NCBI RefSeq assembly: GCF_003339585.1
Contig: NZ_QPKF01000001.1
Coordinates: forward strand, 744,001 to 808,000
Direction: 5' to 3'
DNA length: 64,000 nt
DNA from: Exiguobacterium sp. RIT594
Lineage (GTDB): Bacteria > Bacillota > Bacilli > Exiguobacteriales > Exiguobacteriaceae
Both the position numbers and the translations under genes were made by a program. This document shows positions 8,719 to 18,347 of the stretch, piece after piece; positions within the stretch are counted from its first letter, which is position 1; each line of letters opens with the position of its first letter. The notes below the pieces were generated by a model. That model was not told the DNA's origin, ran no database searches, and was given only the letters and a program-made list of their open reading frames with translations.

Positions 8719-10707
8719 ATGGATTTAAATGAATATTTAGGATTGTTTCTTGATGAATCGATTGAACATTTACAAGCCATTAATTCGAGTTTGCTGATTT
8801 TTGAACAACGGCTCGACGATGAAGCCGTCATCGATCAAATTTTCCGATCCGCTCATACGTTAAAAGGGATGGCCGGAACGATGGGGTATGATGCCATTGC
8901 CGATTTAACACATGAAATGGAAAGTGCACTTGATTTAGTCCGTTCGAAGACACAACCTGCCACACCCGAATTGATTGATGTATTATTTGTCGCAGCTGAA
9001 CAGCTGGAAACGATGGTCGAGGACATCAGTCAAGGTGGTACCGGGAAGCTGGATGTGGCAACAACCGTCGTTCGTTTGAAACAGTTTATCAATATGGATT
9101 CGGAACCAAGTCAGGATACGGACAAACCTGCAGCAACAGTCATGAAAAACTTTGAGTGTGATGTCTATTCCGAGTCGGTTGTCCGTCAATCGATGGCTTC
9201 CGGTTATCAAGCCTATGTCATTACGGTGGAGTTATCGGCGGATGTCATTTTGAAGGCGGCCCGGGTGTATATGGTATTTGACCGCTTGCAAAACCTTGGG
9301 GATGTCATCTTGTCGAATCCGACTTCGGATGAACTGGAACAAGAACAATTCGAGACCCGTTTTGATGTCTTGTTCGTGACGATGAAATCTGCTGACGACA
9401 TTCAAAGTGAAGTCAAAGCCGTTTCGGAAGTCGCTCAAGTGTTGATACAGCCATTCGAAGTGCCGGTCGAACCAGCAGCAGCGGCGACGTTGCTCGAGCC
9501 GGTTGAAACGCCGGTCATCAATCCGGCGACGGATACTTCGAACGAGACACAAACACCGGTTGCGGCAAAAACGATTCGTGTCAACCTCGAGCGGATTGAT
9601 CGATTGATGAATCTGTTTGAAGAATTCATCATTGACCGTGGACGTCTCGAACGGATTGCGGCGGAAGCCGGTTCTTCTGATTTGACGGAGACGGTTGAAC
9701 GGATTAAACGCGGAACAAATGAACTGCAGTCACTTGTCCTGACATTACGGATGATGCCGATTGAACAAGTCTTCAATCGTTTCCCGCGGATGGTACGTTC
9801 GGTATCGAAAGATGTCGGTAAAAACATCAAGCTCCACATTACAGGAGCGGAAACAGAACTCGACCGGACGGTCATTGATGAAATTGGGGATCCGCTCGTC
9901 CACTTGATCCGAAATGCAGTCGATCATGGAATTGAAAGCAAAGCTGACCGGATTTTAGCCGGAAAAGCAGTCGAAGGAAATCTGTCACTCCGGGCTTACC
10001 ATTCCGGAAACCGTGTGTTCATCGAGATTGAAGATGACGGCGCAGGCATTAATCAGGAACGGGTGACGAAAATTGCCCTTGAAAAAGGATTGTTGACGGA
10101 AGAAGAGGCAGCGTTGTTGACACCGGAAGAAGTATCGATGTTATTGTTTGCGCCTGGATTCTCGACGGCAGAAACCGTCACCGACTTATCAGGCCGTGGT
10201 GTCGGGCTGGACGTCGTTAAATCGAAAATTGAATCGCTCGGTGGAGAAGTCTTCGTCGAGACGAAACGCGGAGAAGGAACGATTTTCAGAATCAGTTTAC
10301 CGCTGACGTTATCGATTATTTCTGCGATGCTCGTCAAATTGGGAGAAGAAACATATGCGATCCCGTTGACAGCCATCCTTGAAACGACATCGCTGAAGCA
10401 GGACGCCATTTTACAAGCCCACCGGGAAAAGGTATTCGATTTCCGTGGCCAGCTTGTTCCATTGATTTCATTAAATCAAGTATACGGATTACCGCATGCG
10501 GAAGCAGACGCCTATTCTGTCGTCGTCGTCCGAAGCGGCGAGAAATTAGCAGGGTTGATAGTCTCAGAACTGATAGGACAACAGGAAATAGTCATGAAAC
10601 CGCTAGGCAGTTATCTTGAGGGGATTCGTGCGATTTCAGGTGCGACGATTCTGGGTGACGGACAAGTTGCGTTAATCATTGACAGCAATGCACTGTTACG
10701 AAAGTGA
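8719..10707 (+). CDS. cheA: Chemotaxis histidine kinase CheA
   Basis: Central chemotaxis kinase of 662 residues that phosphorylates CheY and couples to receptors through CheW. The P1 Hpt domain carries phospho-acceptor H46 (SAHTLKGMAG). A P2-like region follows and then an alanine/proline-rich linker. The P3 dimerization helices start near RIDRLMNLFEEF. The P4 ATPase has its N-box near residue 395 (HLIRNAVDHGIE) and DDGAGI. The P5 CheW-like domain begins at TLSIISAMLVKLG. AAAGGAGG lies upstream of ATG 8719. All catalytic elements are present. It directly follows flhG, without the cheB found there in Bacillus. Confidence 0.97.
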   Translation: MDLNEYLGLFLDESIEHLQAINSSLLIFEQRLDDEAVIDQIFRSAHTLKGMAGTMGYDAIADLTHEMESALDLVRSKTQPATPELIDVLFVAAEQLETMVEDISQGGTGKLDVATTVVRLKQFINMDSEPSQDTDKPAATVMKNFECDVYSESVVRQSMASGYQAYVITVELSADVILKAARVYMVFDRLQNLGDVILSNPTSDELEQEQFETRFDVLFVTMKSADDIQSEVKAVSEVAQVLIQPFEVPVEPAAAATLLEPVETPVINPATDTSNETQTPVAAKTIRVNLERIDRLMNLFEEFIIDRGRLERIAAEAGSSDLTETVERIKRGTNELQSLVLTLRMMPIEQVFNRFPRMVRSVSKDVGKNIKLHITGAETELDRTVIDEIGDPLVHLIRNAVDHGIESKADRILAGKAVEGNLSLRAYHSGNRVFIEIEDDGAGINQERVTKIALEKGLLTEEEAALLTPEEVSMLLFAPGFSTAETVTDLSGRGVGLDVVKSKIESLGGEVFVETKRGEGTIFRISLPLTLSIISAMLVKLGEETYAIPLTAILETTSLKQDAILQAHREKVFDFRGQLVPLISLNQVYGLPHAEADAYSVVVVRSGEKLAGLIVSELIGQQEIVMKPLGSYLEGIRAISGATILGDGQVALIIDSNALLRK

Positions 10708-10718
10708 GGGAATGAAGA

Positions 10719-11147
10719 ATGGAACAAAAATGGGTCGTCTTTCAATTAGAAGAAAATGCATATGGAATTGATGTGCAATCGGTTCGTTCAATCGAACGTG
10801 TCATTCCGATCACACGTATCCCAAATGCCGCATCTTATGTCAAAGGTGTCATCAACTTACGCGGAGTCGTTACACCCGTGATTGATTTGCGGACACGTTT
10901 AGGATTTGAGTCCGTCGAGGAAACAGAAGAAACACGGATCATCATCGCAACACTGGAACATGGAGATGCAGGATTCATCGTGGATTGTGCAAATGAAGTC
11001 GTTGAAGCAGCAGATGTCCGGATTGAACCGCTGGCAGATTCAAAACAAGACGAGACCAACTATTTAACGGCCATCGCTAAAGGGGAAGATCAACTGTTCT
11101 CTTTACTCGAGCCAAACCGTTTATTTGAAGAGATTATCCATGCTTAA
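10719..11147 (+). CDS. cheW: Chemotaxis coupling protein CheW
   Basis: Adaptor of 142 residues that links chemoreceptors to CheA. It is a single CheW domain (VVFQLEENAYGIDV at the start, VKGVINLRGVVTPVIDLR in the middle) with no receiver domain, so it is CheW rather than CheV. It is 11 bases from cheA and overlaps the cheC start by a few bases. Confidence 0.96.
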   Translation: MEQKWVVFQLEENAYGIDVQSVRSIERVIPITRIPNAASYVKGVINLRGVVTPVIDLRTRLGFESVEETEETRIIIATLEHGDAGFIVDCANEVVEAADVRIEPLADSKQDETNYLTAIAKGEDQLFSLLEPNRLFEEIIHA

Positions 11148-11748
11148 TCGAATGGAACAGGATGTCTTTCGAGAAATTGGTAATATCGGGGCAGCACATG
11201 CGGCAACCGCTTTATCCACGTTGCTGGGGCAACCGGTTGAAATCGAAGTCCCTTCAGCGGACTTGGAAGGGTTCTCGACCATCATTGAGCGGGTCGGAGG
11301 TGCTGAAGCTTACACAGCAGGAGCACTCCTTCGATTTTCTGGGGATATTAAAGCATCCTTATTATTTTTAATGCCACTCAAGGATGCTGAGAAACTCGTT
11401 TCTCAGTTATTGCAACAGCCATTTCAATTTTTTTCGGAGCACCATGCACTTGGTGTTTCAGCATGGGAAGAGATCGGGAATATTTTGATCGGCGCTTATG
11501 CCCGCTCGATTTCCGATTGGCTGGATTTATCCGTCCATGTCACGGTCCCGGCCTCTGCTTTTGATATGGTGGGAGCAATTTTGGAAGTTGCCTTACTTGA
11601 GTCAACAAAATTTGGTAACATGGCAGTATACATCGATACACGTTTATCCAGTTCAGGTAATGATTTGAATGGTCATTTATTGTTACTACCTGAAGAAGGT
11701 GCCTTTGATTCGGTCTTTCAACGATTGGGTGTGGATATTGATGGATGA
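11140..11748 (+). CDS. cheC: CheY-P phosphatase CheC
   Basis: CheC phosphatase of about 202 residues that removes phosphate from CheY and binds CheD in the adaptation feedback loop. Two active-site motifs are visible: FREIGNIGAAHAATAL at the N terminus and WEEIGNILIGAYARSIS in the second half. The start is ambiguous: ATG 11140 overlaps the cheW stop by eight bases and is preferred, ATG 11152 gives a product shorter by four residues, and a TTG at 11125 would overlap cheW further. The C terminus overlaps cheD. Confidence 0.94.
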   Translation: MLNRMEQDVFREIGNIGAAHAATALSTLLGQPVEIEVPSADLEGFSTIIERVGGAEAYTAGALLRFSGDIKASLLFLMPLKDAEKLVSQLLQQPFQFFSEHHALGVSAWEEIGNILIGAYARSISDWLDLSVHVTVPASAFDMVGAILEVALLESTKFGNMAVYIDTRLSSSGNDLNGHLLLLPEEGAFDSVFQRLGVDIDG

Positions 11749-12223
11749 AGTCGTTCGGATTGGAATTGCAGAATATGCAGTCAGCCAAAAACCGATCATT
11801 CTTCGGACGGCTGGTTTAGGTTCTTGTGTCGGTGTCATCATCTACGACCAAGAGCGTGGGCTGTCGAGTATGGCACACGTGATGTTACCGGACTCGTCAA
11901 TCAGTCGGAATATCGCACTGGAAATCGGAAAGTTCGCCGATACAGCAGTCGTCGAGTTGGCACGTCGTCTTCGTCATAGTGGAGCAATTCGTCTCCGGGC
12001 AAAAATTGCCGGTGGTGCACAAATGTTTCAATTTAAATATGAACACGAATCGATGCGAATCGGTGAACGAAATATTGCGGCGGTAAAATTGGCTTTACGA
12101 AAAGCGAACGTCCCACTCGTTGCGGAAGACGTTGGTGGAACAAATGGTCGAACGATCGAGTTCCATTCTCAGACTGGTCGGTTAGTCATCCGGACAGTCA
12201 ACGTCGGAACGCTGGAAATTTAG
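11741..12223 (+). CDS. cheD: Chemoreceptor glutamine deamidase CheD
   Basis: Receptor deamidase of 160 residues that also stimulates CheC. The catalytic cysteine C29 (GLGSCVGVIIYD) and histidine H46 (SSMAHVMLP) are in place, as is KIAGGAQMF. ATG 11741 lies within the last codons of cheC, so translation is probably coupled. An upstream in-frame extension to 11669 would sit inside cheC and is not family-like. No methylesterase gene cheB is in this operon segment, but the CheC/CheD/CheY adaptation branch is complete. Confidence 0.94.
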   Translation: MDEVVRIGIAEYAVSQKPIILRTAGLGSCVGVIIYDQERGLSSMAHVMLPDSSISRNIALEIGKFADTAVVELARRLRHSGAIRLRAKIAGGAQMFQFKYEHESMRIGERNIAAVKLALRKANVPLVAEDVGGTNGRTIEFHSQTGRLVIRTVNVGTLEI

Positions 12224-12236
12224 AGGAGGAATGGTC

Positions 12237-13010
12237 ATGCGTGAGGAATTACAACAACTTTGGAATCAATGGCTATCGACGCGTGATGTAGCGGTAGCTG
12301 ACCAGTTACTGCTAAATTATGAACCTCTTGTGCACTACCACGTTCAGCGTCTCAGCGCGACACTTCCGAAGAGTGTCGATCGTGATGAATTAAAAAGTCT
12401 TGGGATGATGGGATTGTATGATGCGCTTCAAAAATTCGATCAAAATCACAACAATAAATTTGATACGTATGCAGCATTCCGTATTCGCGGCGCCATTTTG
12501 GATGGCTTACGGAAAATTGACTGGTTACCCCGGTCGTTACGCGAAAAATCAAAGCGGGTCGAAGCCGCTGTCGAGATTTTAGAACAAAGTCTTCAACGGA
12601 CCCCGACGATTGATGAGGTTTCATCGATTGTTGATATGAATCCGGAAGAAGTCAAGACGGCACTGGCTGAGAGCTATTTTGCGAATATTCTATCGATCGA
12701 TGAAGCCGTGACACTTCAAGACGAAGGAAAAGCGATGGCCGTTTCCTATCTGGATCCGGATGCAGCAACACCTGAGGATACGCTTTTGATGCGGGAACTG
12801 ATTTCGAAATTGGCGGAAGAAGTGGAGCAATTATCCGAGAAGGAACAATACGTCGTATCCCTCTTTTACTTTGAAGAACTGACATTGACGGAAATCGGGG
12901 AAGTCCTTGGTTTATCTACTTCACGAATTTCACAGATTCACTCGAAAGCGCTCCGAAAACTGAAACAAGCGTTAGGGAGTGCTTATCTTTCTGACCGCGT
13001 CGCGATGTGA
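12237..13010 (+). CDS. sigD: Motility RNA polymerase sigma factor SigD (FliA type)
   Basis: Sigma-28-type factor of 257 residues that transcribes late flagellar, chemotaxis and autolysin genes. Region 2 is clear (VDRDELKSLGMMGLYDALQKFD and FDTYAAFRIRGAILDGLR). Region 4 carries the helix-turn-helix LTLTEIGEVLGLSTSRISQIH. The ribosome site GAGGAGGA (12223-12230) abuts an ATG at 12231, so the in-frame ATG at 12237, with about seven bases of spacing, is the likelier start; the two differ by two residues. It lies near the end of the operon, as in B. subtilis, with swrB-like next. Confidence 0.95.
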   Translation: MREELQQLWNQWLSTRDVAVADQLLLNYEPLVHYHVQRLSATLPKSVDRDELKSLGMMGLYDALQKFDQNHNNKFDTYAAFRIRGAILDGLRKIDWLPRSLREKSKRVEAAVEILEQSLQRTPTIDEVSSIVDMNPEEVKTALAESYFANILSIDEAVTLQDEGKAMAVSYLDPDAATPEDTLLMRELISKLAEEVEQLSEKEQYVVSLFYFEELTLTEIGEVLGLSTSRISQIHSKALRKLKQALGSAYLSDRVAM

Positions 13011-13021
13011 AAGGACATACC

Positions 13022-13477
13022 ATGACACTTTTTTATATTTTGCTAGCAGCACTCATTTGTTACGGTCTTTTGTTATTGTTTAAGCAACAAGCCCTTTTGA
13101 AGGACCGCGTCACACACCTTGAACGACAGAAGCAGGAAACGGAAGAAATTCTGTTACAATTCATGCAACAGGTGAATGAGCTGACGGAAGGGGAGGTAAT
13201 ATCCCGCCCGTCGACTCCGGTCGGACAAGAATGGAAAGGCGAGATCATTGTAGCTGAAGAATCAGAGCGATCCGATTATCCGTCTGCACCGGTAAACGTA
13301 CCTGGAAATGAGGACAAACCGGACGACCGGGTAGAAGAACCGCCTCTATTGGATGTTAAAGATCAACTCGAAAAAGGTGCTGATTTAGATCAATTGGCCC
13401 GTTCATTGAACCGGGGAGCCGGAGAAGTGGCCTTGATTGCTAAACTTTCTCAGAAAACGAAGGTTGCCCGGCGTTAA
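13022..13477 (+). CDS. swrB: SwrB-like membrane-anchored motility protein
   Basis: Protein of 151 residues occupying the swrB position between sigD and rpsB. One N-terminal membrane helix (FYILLAALICYGLLLLF) is followed by a charged coiled-coil segment (QQALLKDRVTHLERQKQETEE, shown in part), an acidic, proline-rich low-complexity middle and a conserved-looking C-terminal helix (LDQLARSLNRGAGEVALIAKLSQ). B. subtilis SwrB is similar in size and architecture and promotes flagellar type III export activation. The call rests on position and architecture rather than strong motif identity. ATG 13022 has AAAGGA upstream; a GTG at 13007 overlaps the sigD stop. Confidence 0.7.
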   Translation: MTLFYILLAALICYGLLLLFKQQALLKDRVTHLERQKQETEEILLQFMQQVNELTEGEVISRPSTPVGQEWKGEIIVAEESERSDYPSAPVNVPGNEDKPDDRVEEPPLLDVKDQLEKGADLDQLARSLNRGAGEVALIAKLSQKTKVARR

Positions 13478-13492
13478 ACTTTATGCTATATT
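13464..13492 (+). promoter_or_regulatory. SigA-type promoter for rpsB
   Basis: TTGCCC (13464-13469) and TATATT (13487-13492) are separated by 17 bases. The -35 lies in the 3' end of the swrB-like gene. It would give a leader of roughly 105 bases before rpsB, separating ribosomal protein transcription from the motility operon. The same TATATT box with an ATGC context recurs before rimP. Confidence 0.7.
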
Positions 13493-13606
13493 AGTCTACG
13501 GTGTTAATTACGCACGCATGTATCGCCGGCTGCGGTGCCTTTAATAGGTTAGCTGGAACAACGATCATCGCGGAGGACATCCAAAACCCAAAAGGAGGAA
13601 TTCATC

Positions 13607-14341
13607 ATGGCAGTAATCTCGATGAAACAATTGTTAGAAGCTGGTGTACACTTTGGTCACCAAACACGCCGTTGGAACCCGAAAATGGCAAAATACATCT
13701 TCACAGAACGTAACGGAATCTACATCATTGACCTACAAAAAACGGTTAAAAAAGTAGACGAAGCTTACAACTTCATCCGTGAAGTAGCGTCTGAAGGCGG
13801 AAACGTTCTTTTCGTTGGTACGAAAAAACAAGCTCAAGACACTGTGAAAGAAGAAGCGATCCGTGCTGGTCAATACTTCATCAACGAACGTTGGTTAGGT
13901 GGAACACTCACGAACTTCTCTACAATCAAAAAACGTATCAACCGTTTAAAACAACTCGAAAAAATGGAAGAGAACGGTACATTCGAAGTTCTTCCTAAAA
14001 AAGAAGTCATCATTCTTAAAAAAGAAATGACTCGTCTTGAGAAATTCCTCGGCGGTATCAAAGATATGCCAGGCGTTCCAGATGCACTCTTCATCGTTGA
14101 CCCACGCAAAGAGCGTATCGCGATTGCAGAAGCACACAAACTCAACATCCCAATCGTTGCGATCGTTGACACAAACTGTGATCCGGACGAAATCGACTAC
14201 GTCATCCCAGCAAACGACGATGCGATCCGTGCAGTCAAATTGCTTACTGGTAAAATGGCTGACGCAATCCTCGAAGTTAAACAAGGCGAAGATAACGTAG
14301 CACCTGAAACTACTGAAGAAGTAGTAGCAGACGCTGAGTAA
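13607..14341 (+). CDS. rpsB: 30S ribosomal protein uS2
   Basis: Small-subunit protein S2, 244 residues, bound near the head of the 30S subunit and needed for bS1/bS21-type assembly contacts. The N terminus ([27 protein letters not shown], in part) and [17 protein letters not shown] and [12 protein letters not shown] are diagnostic. AAAGGAGG stands eight bases before ATG 13607. The codons are strongly biased toward highly expressed choices compared with the che genes. It has its own promoter and its own terminator, then tsf. Confidence 0.98.
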   Translation: MAVISMKQLLEAGVHFGHQTRRWNPKMAKYIFTERNGIYIIDLQKTVKKVDEAYNFIREVASEGGNVLFVGTKKQAQDTVKEEAIRAGQYFINERWLGGTLTNFSTIKKRINRLKQLEKMEENGTFEVLPKKEVIILKKEMTRLEKFLGGIKDMPGVPDALFIVDPRKERIAIAEAHKLNIPIVAIVDTNCDPDEIDYVIPANDDAIRAVKLLTGKMADAILEVKQGEDNVAPETTEEVVADAE

Positions 14342-14353
14342 TTCGTGATGCCA

Positions 14354-14391
14354 GGTGATAAAGGGAATTGACCTTTTATCACCTTTTTTTT
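14354..14391 (+). terminator. Intrinsic terminator or attenuator between rpsB and tsf
   Basis: The inverted repeat GGTGATAAA (14354-14362) / TTTATCACC (14375-14383) is followed by a run of eight T. It lies 13 bases after the rpsB stop and would set the rpsB/tsf transcript ratio, because no clear tsf promoter follows. Confidence 0.9.
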
Positions 14392-14423
14392 GAAAATAAG
14401 GACGTTATAAGGAGGAATATCGA

Positions 14424-15305
14424 ATGGCTATTACAGCAGCTATGGTAAAAGAACTTCGTGAAAAAACTGGTGCAGGGATGCTTGACTGCAAAAAAGCACT
14501 CGTCGAAGCAGATGGGGACATGAACGCAGCAATCGACTTCTTGCGTGAAAAAGGAATCGCTAAAGCAGCAGCTAAAGGCGACCGGATTGCAGCAGAAGGT
14601 TTGACAGCTGTTGCAGTTAACGGCAACAAAGCAGCACTTGTTGAAATCAACTCGGAAACTGACTTCGTTGCGAAAAACGAACGTTTCCAATCACTCGTTC
14701 AAAACATTGCAGACGCAGTACTCCGCAATGGTTCTGAAACGGCTGAAGCAGCACTTGCTTCTGAATACGAAGCAGGAAAAACAATCGACACATACATCTC
14801 AGAAGAAGCATCAACAATCGGAGAGAAAATCTCACTCCGTCGTGTAGCGCTCTTCGCTAAAGAAGACAACGCAGCATTCGGTTCTTACCTCCACATGGGT
14901 GGTCGTATCGGTTCTGTCGTCGTCGTCGAAGGCACAACAGACGAAACTGTTGCAAAAGATATCGCAATGCACATTGCTGCAGCGCGTCCACTTTACGTCG
15001 ACCGTTCTTCTGTCACAGAAGAAGAAAAAGCACGTGAAGAAAAAGTTCTTACAGAGCAAGCACTCAACGAAGGCAAACCTGCTAACATCGTTGAGAAAAT
15101 GATTGCTGGTCGTATGAACAAATTCTACGAAGAAATCTGCCTCGTTGACCAAACATTCGTCAAAGATCCAGACTTCAAAGTTGGTAAATATGTAGAATCT
15201 AAAGGCGGGAAAATCGTTTCATTCGTACGCTTCGAAGTTGGAGAAGGTATGGAGAAACGTGAAGAAAACTTCGCTGAAGAAGTAATGAACCAACTTAAAA
15301 AATAA
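14424..15305 (+). CDS. tsf: Translation elongation factor Ts
   Basis: Guanine-nucleotide exchange factor for EF-Tu, 293 residues. The N-terminal UBA-like domain has [16 protein letters not shown], and the core has the EF-Tu-contacting TDFVAKNE motif. The length matches the Bacillus family. The ribosome site AAGGAGG precedes ATG 14424. It follows rpsB as in most bacteria and is closed by a strong terminator. Confidence 0.98.
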   Translation: MAITAAMVKELREKTGAGMLDCKKALVEADGDMNAAIDFLREKGIAKAAAKGDRIAAEGLTAVAVNGNKAALVEINSETDFVAKNERFQSLVQNIADAVLRNGSETAEAALASEYEAGKTIDTYISEEASTIGEKISLRRVALFAKEDNAAFGSYLHMGGRIGSVVVVEGTTDETVAKDIAMHIAAARPLYVDRSSVTEEEKAREEKVLTEQALNEGKPANIVEKMIAGRMNKFYEEICLVDQTFVKDPDFKVGKYVESKGGKIVSFVRFEVGEGMEKREENFAEEVMNQLKK

Positions 15306-15331
15306 GAATCAGGATTTCCTGATGACAAGAG

Positions 15332-15388
15332 AAGGAACACGTATGCTTCAATCCACTTTCGTGTGGAAGTGGGTCGTGTTCCTTTTTT
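15332..15388 (+). terminator. Intrinsic terminator after tsf
   Basis: The stem AAGGAACACG (15332-15341) / CGTGTTCCTT (15375-15384) ends in a T run. The long loop holds a second small hairpin (CCACTT ... AAGTGG), so the element is branched. Confidence 0.88.
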
Positions 15389-15415
15389 ACGGAATTTAGC
15401 AAGGGGGACATAGTC

Positions 15416-16135
15416 ATGCAACCGAAATATAACCGGATTGTGTTAAAATTGAGCGGAGAAGCGCTCGCAGGAGATCAAGGGTTCGGAATTCATCCTGGGA
15501 TTGTCAATTCGATTTCGAATCAAATTAAAGAACTAGTCGAATTGAACGTAGAAGTCGCAGTCGTCGTAGGTGCAGGAAACATTTGGCGCGGTAAGACGGG
15601 AGCGGAGCTTGGGATGGACCGGGCAAATGCCGATTATATGGGAATGCTTGCGACCGTCATGAACTCGCTCGCTTTACAAGATAGCCTGGAATCCGTTGGT
15701 GTCGAAACACGTGTTCAGACGTCGATTGAAATGCGACAAGTCGCTGAACCATACATCCGCCGCCGGGCAATGCGTCATCTTGAAAAAGGACGGGTTGTCA
15801 TCTTTGCAGCCGGAACAGGAAATCCGTACTTCTCAACAGATACGACAGCGGCGCTTCGGGCAGCTGAAATCGAGGCGGAAGTCATCTTAATGGCGAAAAA
15901 CAACGTCGATGGCGTCTACTCGGCTGATCCAAATGTTGATCCAGATGCGAAGAAATTTGAGACATTATCTTACTTGGATGTTCTTAAAGACGGTCTTCAA
16001 GTCATGGATTCAACGGCAACATCACTTTGTATGGACAATGACATCCCGCTCATCGTCTTCTCGTTGATGGAAGAAGGAAACATTAAACGAGTCGTCATCG
16101 GTGATGAAATCGGGACACTTGTAAGGGGGAAATAA
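15416..16135 (+). CDS. pyrH: Uridylate kinase (UMP kinase)
   Basis: Phosphorylates UMP to UDP with ATP in pyrimidine nucleotide synthesis; bacterial type, hexameric, of the amino-acid-kinase fold. The 239 residues begin with [26 protein letters not shown], the [14 protein letters not shown] nucleotide site and [12 protein letters not shown] are present. It is followed after one base by frr. GGGGGAC lies upstream of the ATG. Confidence 0.97.
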   Translation: MQPKYNRIVLKLSGEALAGDQGFGIHPGIVNSISNQIKELVELNVEVAVVVGAGNIWRGKTGAELGMDRANADYMGMLATVMNSLALQDSLESVGVETRVQTSIEMRQVAEPYIRRRAMRHLEKGRVVIFAAGTGNPYFSTDTTAALRAAEIEAEVILMAKNNVDGVYSADPNVDPDAKKFETLSYLDVLKDGLQVMDSTATSLCMDNDIPLIVFSLMEEGNIKRVVIGDEIGTLVRGK

Positions 16136-16136
16136 C

Positions 16137-16694
16137 ATGTCACAAGCAATTATGAAACAAGCAGAAGAACGGATGGAGAAAGCACATCTGTCATTGAAAA
16201 AAGAACTTGCGACGTTACGTGCAGGACGTGCAAACGTATCAATCCTTGATCCGGTTCAAGTGGACTACTATGGTTCACCGACACCACTCAATCAAGTCGC
16301 AAACGTCAACACGCCGGAAGCGCGTTTGATTTTGATTACACCGTGGGATAAATCGATGGTGACAGAAATCGAAAAAGCGATTCAACGTGCAGATTTAGGG
16401 CTTGCTCCTTCTTCGGACGGGACAGTGATTCGTTTGGCAATTCCGCCGCTGACAGAAGATCGTCGGAAAGAACTCGTGAAACTTGTCAAAAAGTACACGG
16501 AAGAAGGAAAAGTCGCTCTTCGGAACATTCGTCGTGATACGAACGAACAACTGAAAAAACAAGAAAAAGACGGCGTGTTGACTGAAGATGACCTCCGCGG
16601 TTACACAGAAGACGTTCAAACATTAACGGACAAATTCGTTAAAGTACTTGATCAAACGGCGACGGATAAAGAACAAGAAATTATGGAAGTATGA
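16137..16694 (+). CDS. frr: Ribosome recycling factor
   Basis: Splits post-termination ribosomes together with EF-G. The 185 residues are the canonical length, with the two-domain pattern: [11 protein letters not shown] and [16 protein letters not shown] at the N terminus, and the basic helix [25 protein letters not shown] (in part). It is one base from the pyrH stop, so the two are certainly cotranscribed. Confidence 0.98.
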   Translation: MSQAIMKQAEERMEKAHLSLKKELATLRAGRANVSILDPVQVDYYGSPTPLNQVANVNTPEARLILITPWDKSMVTEIEKAIQRADLGLAPSSDGTVIRLAIPPLTEDRRKELVKLVKKYTEEGKVALRNIRRDTNEQLKKQEKDGVLTEDDLRGYTEDVQTLTDKFVKVLDQTATDKEQEIMEV

Positions 16695-16714
16695 CATGTA
16701 ATATTGTCAGGTTG

Positions 16715-16750
16715 GGGACTCTTTGTCACACGAAGAGTCCCTTTCTTCTT
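16715..16750 (+). terminator. Intrinsic terminator after frr
   Basis: GGGACTCTT (16715-16723) and AAGAGTCCC (16733-16741) form a nine-pair stem followed by TTTCTTCTT. Confidence 0.9.
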
Positions 16751-16777
16751 AAACTAAACGAGGGGAGGAAGAAGTAA

Positions 16778-17515
16778 ATGTTTCAATGGTTAAATCAGAC
16801 TAAAGAAGTAATTGAACAACAAGTTCCTGAACACATTGCGATTATTATGGATGGAAACGGACGTTGGGCAAAAAAACGAGGCCTTCCCCGTATCATGGGG
16901 CATCGTGAAGGGATGAAATCCGTCCGGGAAGTTGTTCGGACGGCAAATGAATTAGGTGTAAAAAGTTTGACGTTATATGCTTTTTCAACCGAAAATTGGA
17001 CGCGTCCTGAAGAAGAAGTCAGTTTCCTGATGAAACTGCCGGCCCAATTTCTAGAGTCGGATCTGAAAGATTTGAATGAACGGAACGTCAAAGTCGAAGT
17101 GGCGGGAGAAGTTTCGCGTCTGCCGATTTATACACGGGAAGCCGTTCAGCAAGCCAAAACGGATACAGCAGACAATACAGGACTTCGATTGATTTTTGCC
17201 CTCAATTACGGAGGACGGGATGAAATCGTTCAAGTCATGCAAAAAATTGCTGAAAAAGTACAGGCCGGTGTATTGCGGCCTGACATGATTACGAATGAAG
17301 TCATTGAACAAGAGTTAATGACAGGTTCGATGACAGATGTCGATCTCGTCATTCGTACGAGTGGGGAACAACGACTTTCCAACTTTTTATTATGGCAAGC
17401 TGCCTATGCCGAGTTTTACTTTACGGATGTCTTATGGCCCGAGTTCCGGCGTGACCAGTTCTTAGCGGCGATTGAAGACTATAATCAACGGACGCGTCGT
17501 TTTGGCGGAGTCTGA
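16778..17515 (+). CDS. uppS: Undecaprenyl diphosphate synthase (isoprenyl transferase)
   Basis: Cis-prenyltransferase that makes the C55 lipid carrier for peptidoglycan and teichoic acid precursors. The 245 residues contain the catalytic IIMDGNGRWAKKRG, MGHREG, LTLYAFSTENW and RTSGEQRLSNFLLWQ. AGGGGAGGAAG lies upstream of ATG 16778. It opens a lipid/isoprenoid block with cdsA and dxr. Confidence 0.97.
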   Translation: MFQWLNQTKEVIEQQVPEHIAIIMDGNGRWAKKRGLPRIMGHREGMKSVREVVRTANELGVKSLTLYAFSTENWTRPEEEVSFLMKLPAQFLESDLKDLNERNVKVEVAGEVSRLPIYTREAVQQAKTDTADNTGLRLIFALNYGGRDEIVQVMQKIAEKVQAGVLRPDMITNEVIEQELMTGSMTDVDLVIRTSGEQRLSNFLLWQAAYAEFYFTDVLWPEFRRDQFLAAIEDYNQRTRRFGGV

Positions 17516-17534
17516 CTAAACGAGGACATATCTT

Positions 17535-18335
17535 ATGAAAACACGAATTATTACAGGAATATGGGCAGGTGCCATCTTTTTAGTATTACTTTATCTAGGA
17601 GGACTCCCATTCCTTGCTTTTATGGCAATTTTGACGATCATCGGCTATACCGAACTGATTAAAATGCGACAATTGTCGTTCAAGTCAATTCCGGTCCTGT
17701 TGTTTGGAGCGGGAACCTTACTTCCGTTCATCGGATTGTATGAACAGGCTAGCGAACAGTCGCTTTCACTCGGATTGTCTCCGATTGGATGGGGCATGTT
17801 AATTGTCTTGATCGGTTTATTTTGGACAGTGTTCTCCAAAAATGTCTTCACCTTCGACGATGTGGCATTTTTGCTGTTGACTGCAGTCTATGTCGGAGTA
17901 GGATTCGCATCGTTTACGTACATTCGTCTGCTTGAAAACGGCCTGACGTTTTCCTTACTGATCATCTTGTTGATCTGGTTTACGGATTCGGGTGCGTACT
18001 TCGTTGGGAAAAGTCTCGGGAAAACAAAATTGTGGCCGGCCATCAGCCCCAATAAAACAGTTGAAGGAGCACTCGGTGGTGTCGTTCTTGCGATCATACT
18101 CGGAGTGGTGTTTGAACTGATTCATCCGACAGTCGGTCTCGGAACCGTCGTATTGTTGGCACTGATCGTTGCCGTTGTCGGTCAATTAGGCGATTTAGTC
18201 CAGTCAGCGTATAAACGTCATTACGGTGTAAAGGATTCCGGAGCATTATTACCCGGACACGGTGGGATTCTTGACCGGTTCGACAGTATGATCATTGTCT
18301 TTACCGTTCTGATTGTACTCGGTATATTCGGATAA
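17535..18335 (+). CDS. cdsA: Phosphatidate cytidylyltransferase
   Basis: Membrane enzyme making CDP-diacylglycerol from phosphatidic acid and CTP, the precursor of acidic phospholipids. The 266 residues are mostly hydrophobic with about eight helices. The family signature is at the C terminus (VKDSGALLPGHGGILDRFDS) and the Mg-binding LGDLVQSAYKR is present. WFTDSGAYFVGK and SPNKTVEGALGG are also typical. It is 19 bases after uppS. Confidence 0.96.
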   Translation: MKTRIITGIWAGAIFLVLLYLGGLPFLAFMAILTIIGYTELIKMRQLSFKSIPVLLFGAGTLLPFIGLYEQASEQSLSLGLSPIGWGMLIVLIGLFWTVFSKNVFTFDDVAFLLLTAVYVGVGFASFTYIRLLENGLTFSLLIILLIWFTDSGAYFVGKSLGKTKLWPAISPNKTVEGALGGVVLAIILGVVFELIHPTVGLGTVVLLALIVAVVGQLGDLVQSAYKRHYGVKDSGALLPGHGGILDRFDSMIIVFTVLIVLGIFG

Positions 18336-18347
18336 GGAGGAAAAAAG

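Noticed and set aside
14379-15152. Long reverse-strand open frames opposite rpsB and tsf
   Set aside because: They are antisense to highly expressed genes with strong codon bias; their translations are Phe/Cys-rich and match no family pattern.
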